Shown: one piece after another, positions 46,272 through 58,100 of the stretch | How the letters are laid out: the number at the start of each line of letters is the position of its first letter | Position numbering within the stretch: the stretch's first letter is position 1 | Origin: Takakia lepidozioides | Taxonomy: Eukaryota; Streptophyta; Takakiopsida; Takakiales; Takakiaceae | Reading direction: 5' to 3' | Assembly: GCA_030704615.1 (NCBI GenBank) | Contig: CM060732.1 | Span: 69,609,053 to 69,669,052, forward strand | Length of the DNA stretch: 60,000 nucleotides | Made by a program: the position numbers and the translations under genes | Notes under the pieces: model-generated | Databases searched by the model: none | What the model saw: only the letters and a program-made list of their open reading frames with translations | What the model was told of the DNA's origin: nothing

Positions 46272-46963
46272 AATTTGTAGGACAGATGATCAAGTGTGCC
46301 TTTAGTCTATAGGCCAACAGATCAATCACTTCAACCTGCACCCAATGAAAAAGGAACCCTCAGCTAATGACAGTCACGATGGTAAAATCTTAACCACCGC
46401 GGAACTCTACCCATAGTATTCCTACTGGCATACTGTATTCTTAAACTGGGACTTTCCAGTCTTTGGTTTCAAAGACCACCGCACAGAAAATCTCCACATA
46501 TCATGACAAAAAACCTTAGTCCCTGCAGGTTAACAGTTGAAACCCCGGGCAAATTGTTCCATCTTGCCACATTCTACAACCACGAAAAAGCCTCCAAATC
46601 ATTCCGCGAAAATTGAAATCAGACTAGTCAGGCTGTCCACAAAATGGTGTTAGAAAAACCGTACCCAAGGCCCTGCTCCAGCATCCTTCACGAGCTGCAG
46701 GAGATACAAGACAGATTGCTCACGAGGATCAGAGCGAACAAACCATCCGCCCGGAGTTCCGGAGCCTCCCCCGAGCCTTTCCCGCACCCAACCCTAAGCC
46801 AAACGAGATTCCTAACCTAGATACGAAAGCACGTGTCTCTTTCCAAGCCTCATCTGCCGAACCTATCCCGAACCTAGTATGGAGGGTATTGTGCCCTAAT
46901 TGCGTGACGACGAGTCTCTCTTCCTTTCTCGGAGCAGCGGCGGTGAGAGAGAAGGCAGGAGCC
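46272..46963. promoter_or_regulatory. Intergenic region between head-to-head genes
   Basis: It contains the 5' sequences of RPL21 (plus) and of the unknown exon (minus). The stretch just before RPL21 includes CCTAACCTAG and AACCCTAAGCC, resembling telo-box (AAACCCTAA) elements common upstream of plant ribosomal-protein genes. The match is partial, and promoter function is inferred from position. Confidence 0.4.
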
Positions 46964-47667
46964 ATGCCGGCAGGTCATGGATTGCGATCGCGCACCAGGG
47001 ATCTGTTCTCGCGGCCATTCAGGCAGAAGGGGTACATTCACTTGACCACGTATCTGAGAAACTACAGGATTGGAGATTATGTGGACATCAAGGTGAATGG
47101 CGCTGTGCACAAGGGCATGCCCCACAAGTTCTACCATGGCCGCACTGGTATCGTCTGGAATGTCACCAAGCGGGCTGTTGGTGTAGTTGTTAACAAGCAG
47201 GTGGGGTGCTCTTATCTGTTCCCCCTTGTCGATATGGATATGGATTGTGGATATGCTTTGTTTTGCTTTGTCGATATGGATATGGGTTTTGTATATGCTT
47301 TGTGCGTACTGGGCGGGTTTGTGAGGATCCTTTGGAACAGAAGGAGCTATAGTGGTGCAGACTGCTGCTGAATTTCGTCGGTACTCACAAAAGCTGGGTG
47401 ATATTCCAGGTTGGTCCTAGGATCATTCGGAAGCGCATCCATGTGCGCGTCGAGCATGTCCAGCCGTCCCGCTGCCGTGAGGAGTTTATTGAGCGTCGCA
47501 AGAGTAACGACAAGCTGAAGGCTGAGGCCAAGGCTCGTGGGGAAACCGTTGTTACTAAACGGCAGCCACAAGGTCCCAAGGGTGGGTTTGTTCTGGATGC
47601 ATCCACACTCGAGACTGTGACTCCCATTCCCTATGATGTTGTCAATGATCTCAAAGGAGGCTATTAA
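46964..47667 (+). CDS. RPL21: 60S ribosomal protein L21 (eL21), two exons, 164 aa
   Basis: Exon 1 (46964-47200) starts [20 protein letters not shown] and ends KQ. Exon 2 (47410-47667) resumes [20 protein letters not shown] and ends [10 protein letters not shown]. The intron (47201-47409) is GT-AG, in phase, and contains a few GATATGGATATG repeats. The 164-residue total matches plant eL21, and the central [18 protein letters not shown] and C-terminal [18 protein letters not shown] blocks are diagnostic. The product is a structural protein of the cytosolic large ribosomal subunit, on the side facing the 5S RNA and central protuberance. The ORF is intact, so this is probably an expressed host gene. 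Confidence 0.95.
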
Positions 47668-48539
47668 ATTAGGTCTCACAGGAGGTGTATGTTGTTATCA
47701 TCTCATTCGACTACTCATATTGAAGAGTATGGTTTTAAGCAAGCAAGGATTTCTCTTGTGTAAGCTCTTGATCTTTGCTTACTTGCTTTCTGATGGGTTT
47801 GGTAACAGTGATTTCCTCTCAGAGGGCTAGTATGGGGGTTTCTCAAGCTTCATTGTCTTCTCTTAGTGAGCAGTATCTTTTAGTCAAAGAGGCCCTGAAT
47901 GATGGTGCACCTCAGCCAGAATGATCATCAAGTTTATTAGTGACATGTCAAAGATTCATTTTTCAATGTTAAAAGAACAAGCTAAGAAGTATGTCCCAGT
48001 CATAAGATACCAGAAAGTCCACACACCGACACACGTGGAATGCAATAATTTAGACATGTTCAGTGTCTTATGACCCTGGTCTAGTTCTAAGACAATAGAT
48101 CTAGTTCAAACCATGAAATCTTGCACAAGTGTGGACCTCACAGGCATCTCATCTACTCGATTTATGCTAGTCTTGATACACAATGCACGAGTATGAAATA
48201 TGAACTTGCGAGGCACAAGAAATATCTGATGAGACATCCAGGAAGCGACTAGTTTTGCTGGACTCAGGTAAGGTTTGACACTAGCGAGCAAACTACTGCC
48301 TGGGAGTATATGACAATTCAACATTCAATTTAATATTCAAGATTCAATATTCGTTTATACACGCACATCCTATGTTTATGTATATGACATATTTACTGTA
48401 GACCCCATTAAATGTTATGTACACCTTAAACCCTCTCCTCCTTTTCGAACAATAGAGTTGGGGTGATGCTCTGGATTCCCTGAACTGTAGAAAAGTTCCA
48501 AGGTTGGATGGCTTATTACCGGTCTAGCGCCTAGGCTAC
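47668..48539. other. RPL21 3' region and spacer
   Basis: Presumed 3' untranslated region, then AT-rich sequence with ATTCAAT repeats (48315-48350). No further gene recognised. Confidence 0.5.
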
Positions 48540-49097
48540 ATCCATTGTTAGCCAAAATTACACATCCTGAACAAACTGGCTTCCTTAAAGATCAAATGAT
48601 CCTAGATAGCATCCTGCTGGGAAGTTGGGCTTTGTGCCAGGCTGAGAAATCCAACCAACCCCTTGCACTGCTCATGCTGGATTTCGAAAAGGCCTTAGAG
48701 AACATTGAATGGTCTTATCTGTTGGGACCCATTCGCGACTCTGGCATTTCTGGAAACTTCCTCTCCTGGAGACATCCATTGCTGTCCTCTGCTTCTAGTA
48801 AGGCTATAGTTAATGGGTCTCTCTCTTGCTCCTTCCCTCTTTTACCGCACTGTTCACTAAGGTTGCCCCCTGGCTCATTTCCTCTTTCCTCATAGCTGCC
48901 AATGGCCTGAGACATCTTCTGGAATCACAGAGGATATCTCTTGCCTCAAAATCCCTAGATCAATCCCTCCGCCACATCGCATGAAAGCATCCCTATGCGG
49001 CAGCGATACTGCTGTACTTTACTGATAATAGCTCTGGTCAAAACGGTGAAAGAACTCTTCAAGCCCTCTCCTGCTTTTGCACAGCTTCTGGGCTTAA
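48540..49097 (+). pseudogene. LINE reverse-transcriptase remnant, part 1
   Basis: Reads LLAKITHPEQTGFLKDQMIL and LALLMLDFEKALENIEWSYL, the RT block with the first catalytic Asp. In a shifted frame it continues ANGLRHLLESQRISLASKSL, then LYFTDNSSGQNGERTLQALS and FCTASGLN. The YADD box has decayed to FTDN. The frame is cut at GGC-TTAA by a TTAA-flanked element and continues after it as NINWRKSI (50238-50275), the usual LINE block following SGL. A third piece follows the second TTAA element (from 51432). Confidence 0.75.
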
Positions 49098-50233
49098 CCC
49101 TTCAAGGACGAGGCAACCCGTATCGGGTCGGGTCGAAATTTCGATTGGATGATAAATGCGCAGATCATGTCGGATGAAAACGATTCCTGAACGAAAAGTG
49201 TAGCCCGTAAATATTTACGGCCCCCTGTGTTGATCGCACCCTAAAAAATCTAATCCCCCGCCGTCAGGATTTTTTGGAATCTGGAGGGGTTACCCAAAAT
49301 CCTGTGGTTTTGGGCCCGTCAGCAGGTTGACTGGCAGACGTGGCAGGCAGGATTGGGGGGGGGGTGGGCGTTTGCCGGCAGCGGGTGACAGCGGGGGGCG
49401 GCATGTCCGCCCGTGCGGACAGCGGCGGACCCCCGGCACGCGCGAAACGCCAGGCACGTGGCCCAATCAGGTGGCAGGTGGCGGAGTACCCTGGAAAAAA
49501 AAATTCCACATTCTAAGCTGTTTGTAGGCGAAGATTGCCAAAAAACCGAATCCCTACTTGAATCCCAGCTCCGGCCAAGAATTGCCGGAGCCGGTGGACA
49601 TTACCGGCCAAAAAATCCGGCCACGTCATCACAAACCAAGGAAGTCACGGGGCCCTCCACCCTGCGTTTCAGCGCTCTCCCTCCATGACCTGCCAACGGC
49701 CACCTGATTGGGCCACGCACCTAAACCCTACGCGGGTGAGAATCTCCCGCCCGGGTAGGTAGGCAAACAACAACATGACCAGAGGAATTTGGATTCCCTC
49801 ACAAATTGCATCCCATGAGAGAAATTGGCATTTTGACCCCCCTGTTTTCCCATACAAAGCAACCATTATGCATTTTTGGAATTTGGCTCTGGAATTTTGG
49901 GAGGCTTTGCTGTGGGTGCCATATAATCTGAATCTGGGTAGGCTGTATCAATGAAAAATAAAAAAGGTTGGCAATCTGCTTGGTCAAACCAAATTTTCAT
50001 GTTGAAGATATATCCAACAAAAAAAAAAAAAAAAACCTAGAATTTTTGTTATAATCTTCCACTTTAGACGGTCAATTCTCCTGAAATTCTTACTTCAGGT
50101 GCATGAAGTAGGTAGGATGACTTTGGAACGGTTCATCCCCTTGGATGTTTGTCCAATGGGAGATACACCCTCATCCGTGAGGGTATGTCTGGTTTTAGAG
50201 GGGGCCACCAAAAACAGGCTCGTCCTTGAAGGG
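49098..50233. mobile_element. Non-autonomous piggyBac-like element 1 (1136 bp)
   Basis: Inverted ends CCCTTCAAGGACGAG match perfectly for 15 bp and are flanked on both sides by TTAA (49094-49097 and 50234-50237). TTAA target sites with termini starting CCC are the piggyBac signature. Its insertion splits the LINE frame exactly at TTAA, and removing it restores SGLNINWRKS. No transposase ORF is inside; content is GC-rich on the left and AT-rich on the right. Confidence 0.82.
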
Positions 50234-50237
50234 TTAA

Positions 50238-50275
50238 CATCAATTGGAGGAAATCTATCTGATTACTGACCCGTC
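50238..50275 (+). pseudogene. LINE remnant, part 2 (38 bp between two TTAA elements)
   Basis: Continues the RT frame interrupted at 49097 (NINWRKSI, then a stop) and ends at the TTAA target of the second element. Confidence 0.65.
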
Positions 50276-50279
50276 TTAA

Positions 50280-51427
50280 CCCTTAAGTGCCCAGACTCAT
50301 TTTCACCCTCTCGTGGAAAAACATGACCCTGGCCCACAAAAACATTTTTATCTGGAAAATCTCTGTCCTGTAAAACTGACCGTTGGAATTACTTCCACCT
50401 ACCCCACCTCCTGCCACAAAAAGTTTCATCAAATTCCAACCGCCAGATCAGAAGATTATAAAGTGTAGAGTGTGGACAAAAAAAACTCTTCACTAAGAAA
50501 TAGTTTCAAAAAAAGCAGTTTTTGGCTCGTATTTGGGCAGTTTTAATTTCTCTTTTTTTGAGAGTCTCAAGAATGCTGTACCATACCTGATAACACACAC
50601 CCTCATAATTTCAAGTGGGCTCCTTTGTAGTGACAAATTGGGGGGTCAAAATATGCCATTTTCTTTGGGCAGGCCAAAATATCTCTTCCTAAAATTATAC
50701 AAACAAATTCAGCTGTTCAATTCCTAATCCCACCGGTTGAAGTGTCATGACCATCCATATGAGATCCCAAAAAAAGTTTGGGACCAATCGGTAATTGCCC
50801 TCACATCTTTAGGTTCCCTGCCCAAGACTTCAAATGGCACATCTATGTTATAGCCTGCAAGCCTAGGATATTTGGAGCCTTAGCCCAGAAGGGCACGGGG
50901 TTTGGGAGCTGACTACCGGGCCTGCTTTCATGGGGGCCACTCTCAAACCCCTGCCCTAGGTTTGGCCCACCCCTCATGGCGTTGCCGCCATCGCGGCTGC
51001 ACTCCCTCCAGCCCACCCTGCATGGCGTTGGCTGGAGCTGCCATCGTCATCGATTCAGGCTAGGGCCCTGGCCTGGGAATGCCCAGACCTGCGCCCAGCG
51101 CCATGCCCCTGCGGGGCAATCAAGGGGTTTGGGGGAGCGTGCCGCCCTAACCTTTATGGGGTATCTTTCAGTCACCCTAACCTGACCGCAGTTGCCATGT
51201 CAGCAACTTGGGCAGGTTAGGGGGGCCAATTAGCTGAGTGTGCCCCCTTCCAATTGGTCTAGACCCATACCTTCAGGCATTGACCAATTGGCCAATGCCA
51301 TATGAAGGGGGACCCGATTTTCTATCGATTGAGCCCAAAAAAGGCCCAATCAGCCTTAACCACATGAAGTTATGGCTGGTTAAGCAAACCCAACCGACCC
51401 AGAATGGGTCGCTTGGGCACTTAAGGG
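50280..51427. mobile_element. Non-autonomous piggyBac-like element 2 (1148 bp)
   Basis: Inverted ends CCCTTAAGTGCCCA match perfectly for 14 bp, flanked by TTAA at 50276-50279 and 51428-51431. The TIR differs from that of element 1 beyond the first five bases, so it is a different family of the same superfamily type. No coding capacity recognised. Confidence 0.82.
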
Positions 51428-52387
51428 TTAAGCAGCCTCACCTGGCAGCTCATTGTCTTGTGGGGAAACACCTTAGGCCTAGATTTTTGATTGATATTGT
51501 TGGGTGGCCCACCCCCCAAAGAGGACAATAGCCGCAAGGCGAAGTGGGCTTGTAGTTACCGGCCGGCCTCGGCTGGAGTCTTCTCTCTCTCTCTCTTTGG
51601 GTGTACATTCTCACATGTTCATGCTCCCTTATTGTGGAGGTAGTGGGTTTAATCCATAATTTTACAAGAGAAGCCATAAATTTACGTCTTGTGACAAGAA
51701 ATCAAATTTATGTTCTACATCATTGCATGGCCCTCAGGGCAACTTACACTCTAAAGAGGACTACGCATTAATGTCAAAAATCTCTAAGTTCCTGTTGTGC
51801 CTTTCCCAGGTGTCACTGAAAACTACTTCCATGATGTGCCTTCTCCAGTAACACCTACCTTCTATAACATTTTTGTTGTGGAACAACCTATGAAAAATAA
51901 ATGGATGAATTTTCAAGTCCAATATGGATGAAAATAGATTCCACTATACACAAAGAGGAGCCATGTGCAACTAGTAGCTTGTTACTTACCAAAAGTAGGG
52001 CTCTCTTGCCTCCCAATAATAGTCTCGAGCTAATGATCTATTTGCTCAAGTGATTTTGGCATATAAGGGTGCCTTTCTATGTACACCACAGCCACCCTAA
52101 GGGAGTGTTCAACTCACACACTCACCCATTACCATAACCCACTAAAAAAGTGTCATACACTAGTATGGGTTAAACCAATCCATCCGTTGGAGGGATGGAG
52201 ACCATCCACCCACTATTTCCTAATGGCCACCGAGTTACAATGGATTCATGGTGAGTAGGTGTGATGCAAGGTTCTAATTCAGAACATAGACTTTACTTTC
52301 TTCTCCGCTGAAGAGCTGATTTAGGGATAGGATAGCTTCCTGATAGGCTTAGGATCTATTGTCAAGGACACATACAATGCTATGGTC
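51428..52387. other. End of LINE remnant and spacer
   Basis: The first about 70 bp probably belong to the LINE (CAGCTCATTGTCTTGTGGGG region). The rest shows a (TC)n run (51581-51596) but no gene. Confidence 0.4.
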
Positions 52388-53190
52388 AGTGTTGTGCAGG
52401 TTCTGTCTTTTTAAGGAACCCGCCGAGTCCGGGTGCGGGTTTTTTTTGAGAACCAAGTCCGGGTCCGGATCCGGGTTTTTGAAATTTGGAAAATCCGGGT
52501 CCGGGTCCGGGTTTGTCAACACGGACTCGGGTTAAGGTCCGGGTAGTTGTTGGGAAATTAGTTGTTGGGAAATATCAACGGGTTCACGGGCTCTGATCCC
52601 GGTCCTAATTTATTGATTAAATAAATTAAAAAAACAAGATTAATTAGAGATTAAAAAAAAATTGGCTATTTTTTTTAAAAAATCCTAATAATGAATTTTA
52701 TTTTAAGAGACATCCCTTCAATATATATCATGAATATGAATATGTATACCATGAATAAGAATTAAAATAGAAGTTTGAGTTCCATTTTCTATTTTTCAAT
52801 ATCAATTCTTTAAACATGTTAAGAATAGTAATATGCTTCAAGGGTAGATATCACTATAGCATGGATGTGTGGGATCTGGCCTAATAATAATACATGAGGT
52901 CTCCTTTGGGAGGTGTAAATTATGGTCCCATAGGGCACAACTTTGTGACACCACTCTGTGGATTGAACCCACTGGGCTACAACGTGGTGGGGCCGGCTGC
53001 TGCACTGGCCTATTGCTGCCCGTCCCCTCCACACATATGACAAAACCTACCAGATCCAAGGTGGACCCCGCATGCCCCATCTCAAATTAAGACCCGGTCC
53101 CCAATCCGGGATTTTTGTGATAGCACGGGTCCCCAGGTAACCCAGATCCTAACCCGCCGGGTACCCGGCTCCAAAACCCTGCACAACACT
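52388..53190. mobile_element. Candidate MITE with CCGGGT-rich ends (about 0.8 kb)
   Basis: The left end (AGTGTTGTGCAGGTTCTG, from about 52388) and the reverse complement of the right end (AGTGTTGTGCAGGGTTTTG, ending about 53190) form an imperfect inverted repeat. GGGTCCGGGT/CCCGG-type repeats follow inside both ends. The terminus resembles hAT-type CAGTGTTG ends, but I could not find an 8-bp target duplication, so the class is uncertain. The middle holds a tRNA-like B-box motif, noted under rejected items. Confidence 0.5.
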
Positions 53191-55110
53191 TGTTTAATCT
53201 CCAGCATATCTCAACCAATTGACCAAGTACACTACATAGTTAATTCACACATTCACCGTACACTTGAGCCAAAACACCAAACATAAACACCCACCAGAGC
53301 CCAAGCCCAAATTTTGTGGCAGAGCGTAAACCTAAACAAGGAAGCCAGATGGCTTGAATATACTTGCAAACCAGACCTTGACCTCTGACAAGCTCCACCT
53401 CTCCCAACTAACCTAATCTAGCTATTATAGTAAGACAGGCTAAAGTAAATATGACATCCTCTATCTCCTTGTTCATCTTCATCTGAATTGTCACTAAGTC
53501 ATTGAATAAAAATGATGGCTGCAACACAAGAAGAATCGATGGCCCCACATGGATGTAGATGGAAAGGCACCCATTTTAGTCCCCAAATTGATTCAGCTAG
53601 TTGCAAACCTGGTAGATAACATGCTCATGGTATTTCTATCCACAAGATGGCTGCTCAGTTGGCAGACAATTCATTGATTTGGACTACAAAAGACTGTTCT
53701 TATTGGTGGCAAGCTGCAATACTCAGCTCTTCCCATGATCTACTCATGCAGGCAAGCCAGATTGACATGCACAACCTTACAGACTCATCGCTATATCCTT
53801 GTGGTCAGTTGTTATAATGTGTCAAGGATGCATTTCCCTGACATACAAGCCAAGTAACCTCTGAACTCCAATTCGAGAGGTAATCCAAGATAAAATGGGA
53901 TAAACACTTCCGAAGTAAAGAAGAGCTTTCCAAGATGAAACATGGGCAGCAGGACAAAACATCAATGAAAGCCACAGGAAGAAACAAGAACAAAAGGAAC
54001 AAAACCAGAAAGAATATTGTCTCATAGCTGCGCAAGTGAATCTAATGGTGCAAGGCAAATCAACTGTATCCTGTAGAACAACGACCAACTGTTTTAGCTC
54101 CCCACTCACTTCCTCAGTTCCTGACATTGGGTGTAGACATACTTAGATTTGTCTGTCAACACCGGCAGAGCCACATCAAAACACAGAATTTACTCATGGG
54201 TAAATGATTGCCATACCTTTGTGGCCACAGGCCTGGCACCCAGTTTGGGCGGAACAAAGAGGGGCCCACTAGCATAGTGAAAAATATGCTTACCTTCAAC
54301 CACAAAACATGAAGCATGAAAGAATGTTGTGTAGGTCATGTTAACATCACAGTAACCCAGATACAATGCGACGATAGCAGAGTGAGTTGGGGTGGGTCTT
54401 TCCTGTCCTTACACACACAGTTGCTAGATATTCATCTCTCTGAAAGCAGTCTTAACAAGAGGGTTTCATTGTTCTGTGAAGTCAACTGGTAAAAGACCCA
54501 CTTTGTAACTGCAAAATGCAGTCACTAGGGTTAATCCAGCTACAAGCAATACCGCTGCCAGATGAACCTTGTTGCCCTGATTCTTGTAACTCAGTCCTCC
54601 AAAATATAGGTCACTGGGGGCTCACGTCACACCTAAATCGCATGCTGATTACTAGCAAAATCCAGATGCTGCGATCTGTTGTCAGAGAAATGCTTCTACA
54701 CTCATCTTTTCTAAACTGCTCAGAGACCCAAAAGTTGAGAAGTTGTAGGTTGCATTGAAAAGCAGTGTAATCACCCTTACCAGACACTAAGCTGACCAGG
54801 GAGGTGAGCTGAATCCTTCTCCAGAGGCAGGCTCACCTGCAAGTAGAACAATCAGGCTCACAAACTCATAAAATGCTCTGAAAGTTACCACAGGCACCAG
54901 GATAGAATAGAATGACGGAGTGTTTATTTTGCCTTCCTGTCTTCTGGATCCATGTGTGCCCATTATCCAAACATAAATCGACCTGCACTATCATCCTGAC
55001 ATCAGGTGGGGCCAAACATGCCTGACCAAATGCAGACATGGAACAACGTATGACCACATAACTAGTTAAGCTTCACTGAGCCTCACCAGTCGTTGTGGAC
55101 GGGAGAACCC
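53191..55110. other. Intergenic region downstream of the SR gene
   Basis: AT-rich, with short ORFs only. It includes the presumed 3' untranslated region of the minus-strand SR gene at its right end. Confidence 0.45.
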
Positions 55111-58100
55111 TCAACATACGCCTTCCCCCACCGTGTCAAGAATCTCTGGGGTTCTTGAGGGTGTACGGCCAATTGGGCAAGGGGACTGCTGCTTCTTGGA
55201 AGATGGGGGAGATGACTGAGGATAAGCCTGAGAGTTCTGCTGAGGTGCTGGTGACCGAGAAGGTGATCTGGTAGAGCACAATCCCATATTCAACCATGTG
55301 AGTGAGAGCATCGTCTGCATTCTCTATGTGACAGGAGCAAAGAGAGGGAGAAAGAAAAGCAAGTGCAACACATAAACAAATGAAGGAATCAGATGATCTG
55401 TACATACGACGAGTACATTGAAAGGCAGCAAGACATGTTCCTAAGAAGAATAATCTATGAATTTACCGTGAGGAGCAGCGGCCTTTAGTGCATGAAGGGG
55501 GTCTCGCATCTCTTGACCTGCGAAGCACAGGTGGAGACCTTCGAGCAGGTGGGGGTGATCGGACTTGCTCCCTTCTGCTATAGTTTCTGATAGGAGAGGG
55601 TGACCTGGAGTGCCGCTCATGGCGACGCACGGGAGGAGTGTATGAACGGTGATGGCCCCGATCTCCTGGAGAATGTGTGCTGCAGAAATTAACCAATGAC
55701 AGATGTTATGATCTTACCTCAGTACACTTTTTATCAACAGCTGGATAGAATATTTGAAAAACACTCTCTCCCTTCACTATTCAGGTCTTCTCATTTGTGC
55801 AGGCCTTGCATTGGCAGCTAAGTCACATAATGCAGGTAACTAATATGCCTACTACCCTATTACATCATAGCCCACCATGTGACAGCAAATACAACTGGGA
55901 CATGAGATTTTCAGCTAAATTGACCTCTTGGCACAGCAGTTGGTTAACTTAAAAGGACAGTAAATCATCAGGTCTTTGATTTTGCAGGCATCTGTGTCTA
56001 TCATCACAGTGCTAGAGCAGCTCCAGCTCTCAAGAAAAACAACTGTGCATCCTCCCAATGAACCATGGATGCTGGGGAGCTTACTTAGAATGGCGGCGGG
56101 AAGGAGTGTGGTCCCTCGGAGAGCGTGAGCGTGAATCTGTACACAAACAGTGAAGCTGACTACAAATCAGGTGCCTGATGTTTACCAGCTGATCATTCCC
56201 AGTACAAGAACGTAAAACTTTGTTGCAACAAAGCTTAGATGTTGCATAGAGCTCTGTTCCATAAGACAGGATGCAGGAGGAAGTAATAATCACCATGATG
56301 CGAAGATTCATGACGCCCTCCAGGGCGGCCCCTGTATACCCACCATATATTCCTTATGAAATCAATTGCAGGAGCATCTTCTGCATGGCCACAATTAAAG
56401 AGCACTACTAGCACACTTTAAAGGATATAGATGGTGCACCCTGTTCAACAGCAAGTCCTGCAACCTTTTACAGACATCATCCCCAGTCTATGGCTCTTTA
56501 CAGGCAGCCCACCCACAAAAACAGTCACTGAGACTGCAACCGGCTAAAGGCAATTCAATGTGAGCTAACAGACATATCTTTCACAATTCTTTAAATAAGA
56601 TTGAGAAGGCCAGAGTTAGATATGAAATGGCAAGGAGGGATGCATACGATACCTAATATGCTCTTTTGAACGCATTTCCTGAGGTTTTTTCCGATTTTCC
56701 TCTGCAAAAACGACAGTTATCTCACGACCAAAAATGAGCTGGCGGTCAAGATGGTACTGCGCCTCAGCAGCATCTGCTGGCTCCAGAAACTGAACAAATC
56801 CAAACCCTCGAGGCTCCCTGCAATGTCCATTCAGGAGTATGTCATTTCTATTAGAAAGCTCTGGACACTCCTCAATTGTTCAACTTAACACACCTGCATT
56901 CTTAAAACACACAGCAGGAAAGACGAAGGAGAAAAAATCTGAGGTATCCTTGAAGAGCAACTTACCGAATAGATCCATTTGCTGTTGGTTGTAAAAGAAA
57001 ATATGGATGCTGGTCAAATTGGTATCTGTCAAGCAAAGAAGCTGCCTGCAGTATGTCTATTGTACATCTCAAGAGAGGCGAGTCAACACAAATCCTGATC
57101 ACCCACAATCTGGGCGGTTGGAATCAAAGACTTACCCGTCACTGGACAGGTTTATGACCTCCCAGGATCTAAGTACTCATTTATACCGAGATGAATTTTT
57201 CTGATCAGACAGAAGCTAATCACTAGATAATACCTAGGAACTTCCACCATCACAATGACGTCAAAAGGAAATCCCGAACAAAACCCGTCAGAAAAGATCT
57301 CAAGTAGCAGCATGTAAGGAATGTACACCTCCAATGTAGGTGATACATGTACTATCTGCGGTCTAAATGGAAGATTGGTTTGATGTGGTTTATCACCTAG
57401 ATAAACCCTCTCCAAGCTGATCGGTTGGAATTTTTCCCATTCATGTAGGAGTACAGTAGATAGCTGTCCCATTGCATACATGCCTAAGGAATGTGTCTTG
57501 AGCACACACACACACAAGCACGCAACAACCAATGCTTTTGGCAGCTGACCTTGTGCCACAAACAGGCCACTACCGTTGGCATTAGGTGTGAATAAGAAGG
57601 AACTCCCGTTTTCTTCCCAGTTTCCCTTCCAAAATTTCTTGAGACCTCTGGGTGAATGAATGGCCCACTGGACTTGACTTCCAACTTCGACTGCGCGGCC
57701 CAAAACACATAAACTCTCTTCACACCTTCCACCTCTTCTCTTGGGCCACCGTGGGACTCTATCTTCACTTGGAAACCCGTAACTTCTCTATTTCTTCAGG
57801 CCTTCTGGAAACTTCTGAAACTTCTGGGGTTGGTCCCCCCCCGCCCCGGTGTGAACATCAGCCTTTATGAAGTCAAAATGTTAGAGAAATCTCTAATAAC
57901 CACTTATATTTCTTGTCTACAGCTCTTAGTGTGCCTTCCACCCTAAGCCCCTATATAGCCTCACTATGGAGGCTCCAGAAGTGCCTTACATTCTTGGGGT
58001 CCCATGGCCAGACCTGACCAGCAGCTTTCCCACGTATACCAGTAGCACCCTTCGACAGCAGAAAGAGCTCTTTGCTTACCCGGAACCAATTGACCACATT

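Noticed and set aside
52960-53010. tRNA-like A box and B box (minus strand TAGCCCAGTGG then GTTCAATCC) as a SINE or tRNA
   Set aside because: The two boxes abut without the usual spacing and no cloverleaf can be formed. At most it is a decayed SINE fragment.
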